A model generated the notes under the pieces. It was given only the letters and a program-made list of their open reading frames with translations, was not told the origin of the DNA and searched no databases. The translations under genes and the position numbers were made by a program. A stretch of DNA of 26,474 bases. It comes from Thiobacillus sp. UBA6205. Lineage in GTDB: Bacteria > Pseudomonadota > Gammaproteobacteria > Burkholderiales > Thiobacillaceae. Below, piece after piece: positions 23,997-26,474 of this stretch (its first letter is position 1; each line of letters begins with the position of its first letter). The stretch is taken from assembly GCA_002421825.1 (NCBI GenBank), contig DISR01000063.1, positions 1 through 26,474 of the forward strand, in the 5' to 3' direction.

Positions 23997-24402
23997 CGAA
24001 AAAACCTTGCAGGATGTGTTGGGCGGCGATGGCATCCACCGAATGCCGCGATTTTACTCCCGACTTCTTTGCAGTTTGTAATTCATTCTCTGCCGTGGCG
24101 CTTGAATAACGTTCATCGCGCAGAAAAACCGGCAATTTGTAGCGATCTTCCAGTTCGGCAGCGAAATTCCGCGCGGCGCGCGTCAGTTCGTGTTCCGCAC
24201 CGTCGGGATGAAAAGGCAGGCCGACCACCAGCAGGCCCGGTTGCCATTCCGCAACCAGCCTGTCGATGGCGGCAAAGCGCGCGGCGCGCGAGTCGGCCTT
24301 GAGCGTGGCGAGCGGATGGGCGACGCCGATTTCCAGTTCGCCCGACGCCACGCCGGTGCGCTTCACGCCGTAGTCGAAGGCGAGGACGGTGCCTGAACTC
24401 AT
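23977..24402 (-). CDS. ruvX: RuvX/YqgF, putative pre-16S rRNA nuclease
   Basis: This 141-residue RNase H-fold protein opens with VLAFDYGVKRTGVA, which holds the first catalytic Asp. It also contains LVVGLPFHPDGAEHELTR, FLRDERYSSATAE and VDAIAAQHILQGFFDE, all typical of YqgF. It is implicated in maturation of the 16S rRNA 5' end. AAAGG 5 bases before ATG 24402 supports the start. It follows yqgE, as in many proteobacteria, but a palindromic element sits between the two. Confidence 0.95.
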   Translation of the reverse strand: MSSGTVLAFDYGVKRTGVASGELEIGVAHPLATLKADSRAARFAAIDRLVAEWQPGLLVVGLPFHPDGAEHELTRAARNFAAELEDRYKLPVFLRDERYSSATAENELQTAKKSGVKSRHSVDAIAAQHILQGFFDERATA

Positions 24403-24430
24403 GCCGGCCTTTCAGGCAAAAAACCGCGTT

Positions 24431-24504
24431 GAACAAAGAGGACAAGAGGACAGGAGGAAAAACAGAATGGCCACATTCCTCTTGTTCTCCTGTCCTCTTT
24501 GTTC
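24431..24504. repeat. Purine-arm palindromic intergenic element, copy 3
   Basis: The left arm 24431-24458 and right arm 24477-24504 match as inverted repeats at 25 of 28 positions. Two of the three differences would still pair as G-U in RNA when read on the plus strand. The 18-nt loop begins AAAAACAG, as in the copies near 7529 and 7747. Arms are built from AGGACA/AGAGGA units. It lies 10 bp past the yqgE stop and 28 bp before the ruvX start and fills the spacer. Confidence 0.9.
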
Positions 24505-24514
24505 GTTTGGCAAG

Positions 24515-25072
24515 TCAGGCGTGACCTGCTTCATCGGACAAATTGGAGAAATCAATGCCCAAAAGCTTCATCGCCGCAGGCAGGCGCTCCTCGGGCGGCA
24601 GGTCGAAAATCACGTGCGGGTCGGCTTCCACCGAGAGCCAGGCGTTCTGCGCCATTTCCTGCTCCAACTGGCCGGCCGACCAGCCTGAATAGCCCAGCGA
24701 CACCATGAATTTGGCCGGCCCGTTGCCTTGCGCCACTGCTTCCAGGATGTCCTTGGACGTGGTCAGGCTGACCGCGTCGGTGACGTTGAGCGTGGAGGAA
24801 TAGGGTTGCGAAGGCGTGTGCAGCACGAAGCCGCGCTCCTGCTGGACCGGACCGCCCAGGTATACGATTTGCCCGCGCAGGCCCTCCGGGAGGGAGAGGC
24901 CGATCTGCTCGAACAGCATGGACAGGTCGAGGTCGATGGGCCGGTTCACCACCACGCCCAGCGCGCCCTCATCGTTGTGGTCGGCGACGTAGGTCAGGGT
25001 GCCGGAAAAATTGGGATCGGCCATGTTGGGCATGGCGATCAGGAAATGATTGGTCAGGTTGACGGTGTCCAT
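24515..25072 (-). CDS. yqgE: YqgE/AlgH family (DUF179) protein
   Basis: This 185-residue protein begins with the family signature NLTNHFLIAMPNMADPNF, followed by GALGVVVNRPIDLDL and IVYLGGPVQQERGFVLH. It also has LGYSGWSAGQLEQEMAQNAWL. Members are cytoplasmic proteins of uncertain molecular role; AlgH affects alginate regulation in Pseudomonas. It heads yqgE-ruvX-pyrR-pyrB-pyrC'. A TAAAAT hexamer (25085-25090, minus) is 12 bases before the ATG, with no evident ribosome-binding site between. It is divergent from the photolyase gene across 92 bp. Confidence 0.95.
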   Translation of the reverse strand: MDTVNLTNHFLIAMPNMADPNFSGTLTYVADHNDEGALGVVVNRPIDLDLSMLFEQIGLSLPEGLRGQIVYLGGPVQQERGFVLHTPSQPYSSTLNVTDAVSLTTSKDILEAVAQGNGPAKFMVSLGYSGWSAGQLEQEMAQNAWLSVEADPHVIFDLPPEERLPAAMKLLGIDFSNLSDEAGHA

Positions 25073-25164
25073 GGTGTTTGAAGAATTTTAACCCCACACT
25101 TCATACTGTGTACTCAGAACCTGGAAAGTGGAATTGGTTCGTTTTATGGCCTTTGCCCAAGCCC

Positions 25165-26474
25165 ATGATTGATTTGAATATTTCGCTCGTGTGGCTGCGG
25201 CGCGATTTGCGCCTGCACGACCACGCCGCGCTTTGCCATGCCCTGAAATCGAGCCGGGCGGTGCATGTCGCGTTCGTGTTCGATACCGGCATTCTCGATG
25301 CGCTGCCGTCGCGCAGGGACAGGCGGGTGGAATTCATCCATGGCAGCGTGGCGGCGCTGCAGCGCGAATTCGAGGCACAGGGCGCGACCCTGCACGTGCT
25401 GCACGGCCCTGCGGAAAAAAAGCTGCCGGAACTGGCGCATGCGCTCAAGGCGCAAGCGGTGTTTTGCAACCGCGATTACGAACCCGCGGCCATGCAGCGC
25501 GACGAGGCCGTGGCGCAAACGCTCGCCGGCGAAGGCATCGCCTTCCATGCCTTCAAGGACCAGGTGATCTTCGAGCAGGACGAAGTGCTGACCCAGGGCG
25601 GCAAGCCCTATGGCGTATTCACCCCCTACAAGCAGGCCTGGCTGAAGAAACTCGACGCGTTTTATCTCAGGCCCTATCCCGTGCATGATTACCTGGACAG
25701 GCTGGCGAAGTCGCCGCCTGTCGCCATGCCGACGCTGGCCGAAATCGGATTCGAGCGCACCAACTTGCATGAACTGGGCATCCAGTCGGGCGAGGGCGGG
25801 GCAAGGGCGCTGTTCGGGGATTTTCTTGGCCGTATCAACCAATATCGGGAAGCGCGCGATTATCCGGCGGTCAAAGGGCCTTCGTATTTGTCGGTGCATC
25901 TGCGCTTCGGCACCATCTCGATTCGCGAACTCGTCGCCACCGCACAGGGCATCGGCGGGGCGGGTGCGGAGACCTGGCTGTCGGAGCTGGTCTGGCGCGA
26001 GTTCTACCAGCAAATTCTCTGGCACCATCCGCGCGTGGCCGATGGGCGTTGCTACAAGCCGGAATTCGATGCCATCGACTGGCCCAATCCGGCTGGCCAT
26101 TTCGAAGCCTGGTGCGAAGCCCGCACCGGCTATCCGCTGGTCGATGCCGCCATGCGCCAGCTCAACCAGACGGGTTACATGCACAACCGCCTGCGCATGG
26201 TGGCGGCGAGTTTCCTGGCCAAGGACCTGCTGGTGGACTGGCGGCTGGGCGAACGCTATTTCGCCGATCAGTTGATCGACTTCGATCTCGCCGCAAACTC
26301 GGGCGGCTGGCAGTGGGCGGCCTCGGTCGGCTGCGACGTGCAGCCCTGGTTCCGCATTTTCAATCCCGTTACCCAGTCGGAAAAGTTCGACCCGCAGGGC
26401 AAGTTCATCCGCCGCTATCTGCCAGAACTTGCCAAGCTGCCGGACAAATACATCCATGCCCCGTGGACCATGCC
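25165..26474 (+). CDS. phrB: Deoxyribodipyrimidine (CPD) photolyase, 3' end cut by window
   Basis: The frame runs from ATG 25165 through the right edge without a stop (436 codons visible; E. coli PhrB is 472). The N-terminal antenna domain opens SLVWLRRDLRLHDHAAL. The FAD domain includes WREFYQQILWHHPRV, TGYPLVDAAMRQLNQTGY and MHNRLRMVAASFLAKDLL. The electron-transfer triad falls at Trp306, Trp359 and Trp382 and the substrate-stacking Trp at 277, the same numbers as E. coli photolyase. This supports a light-driven CPD repair enzyme and not a signalling cryptochrome. No good ribosome-binding site precedes the ATG. Confidence 0.95.
   Translation, partial: MIDLNISLVWLRRDLRLHDHAALCHALKSSRAVHVAFVFDTGILDALPSRRDRRVEFIHGSVAALQREFEAQGATLHVLHGPAEKKLPELAHALKAQAVFCNRDYEPAAMQRDEAVAQTLAGEGIAFHAFKDQVIFEQDEVLTQGGKPYGVFTPYKQAWLKKLDAFYLRPYPVHDYLDRLAKSPPVAMPTLAEIGFERTNLHELGIQSGEGGARALFGDFLGRINQYREARDYPAVKGPSYLSVHLRFGTISIRELVATAQGIGGAGAETWLSELVWREFYQQILWHHPRVADGRCYKPEFDAIDWPNPAGHFEAWCEARTGYPLVDAAMRQLNQTGYMHNRLRMVAASFLAKDLLVDWRLGERYFADQLIDFDLAANSGGWQWAASVGCDVQPWFRIFNPVTQSEKFDPQGKFIRRYLPELAKLPDKYIHAPWTM

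Overview
This GC-rich window has the gene content and short, often overlapping gene spacing of a chromosomal segment from a betaproteobacterium. Nitrosomonadales-type relatives such as Sulfuricella or Gallionella are my best guess, and that is inference. The supporting markers are ubiE-ubiJ-ubiB, yqgE-ruvX-pyrR-pyrB-pyrC', phoB-phoR and a very large DUF3683 FAD/Fe-S oxidoreductase. I see no phage, plasmid, CRISPR, transposase, tRNA or rRNA. Most of the window is core metabolism; the unusual material is in the spacers and in one broken locus.

Layout, bases 1-6900. The 3' end of a Lys/Ala/Pro-repeat histone H1-like gene with its terminator comes first. Next is a decayed msrP-msrQ remnant (minus), in which the start of MsrP is joined to the end of MsrQ. 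A thioredoxin gene overlaps an LpxR-type outer-membrane lipid A deacylase gene (plus). A minus-strand cluster follows, read from high to low coordinates: flavin-nucleotide-binding PNPOx-like protein, FlK-like thioesterase, two small membrane proteins and a ureohydrolase-family protein. hda (minus) is divergent from nadA (plus).

Bases 6900-16900. The ubiquinone genes ubiE-ubiJ-ubiB (minus) are followed by a YjdF/DUF2238 membrane protein. The ubiB-DUF2238 junction has been duplicated in tandem (about 215 bp). phoB-phoR (plus) lies behind a Pho box with three half-sites at exact 11-bp spacing. The ABC-F gene uup converges on a GGDEF-EAL gene.

Bases 16900-26474. A DUF3683 FAD/Fe-S oxidoreductase and a HIT protein form an overlapping pair. 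The pyrimidine operon runs yqgE-ruvX-pyrR-pyrB-pyrC' (minus), and its dihydroorotase-like member lacks metal ligands. A class I CPD photolyase gene (plus) runs off the right edge.

The most distinctive signal is a family of purine-rich-arm palindromes. They fill the short spacers between co-directional genes: ubiB/DUF2238 (two copies because of the duplication), yqgE/ruvX and, in a more divergent form, phoR/uup. They look like a dispersed intergenic element of this genome. I found no convincing new multi-gene defence or biosynthetic system.
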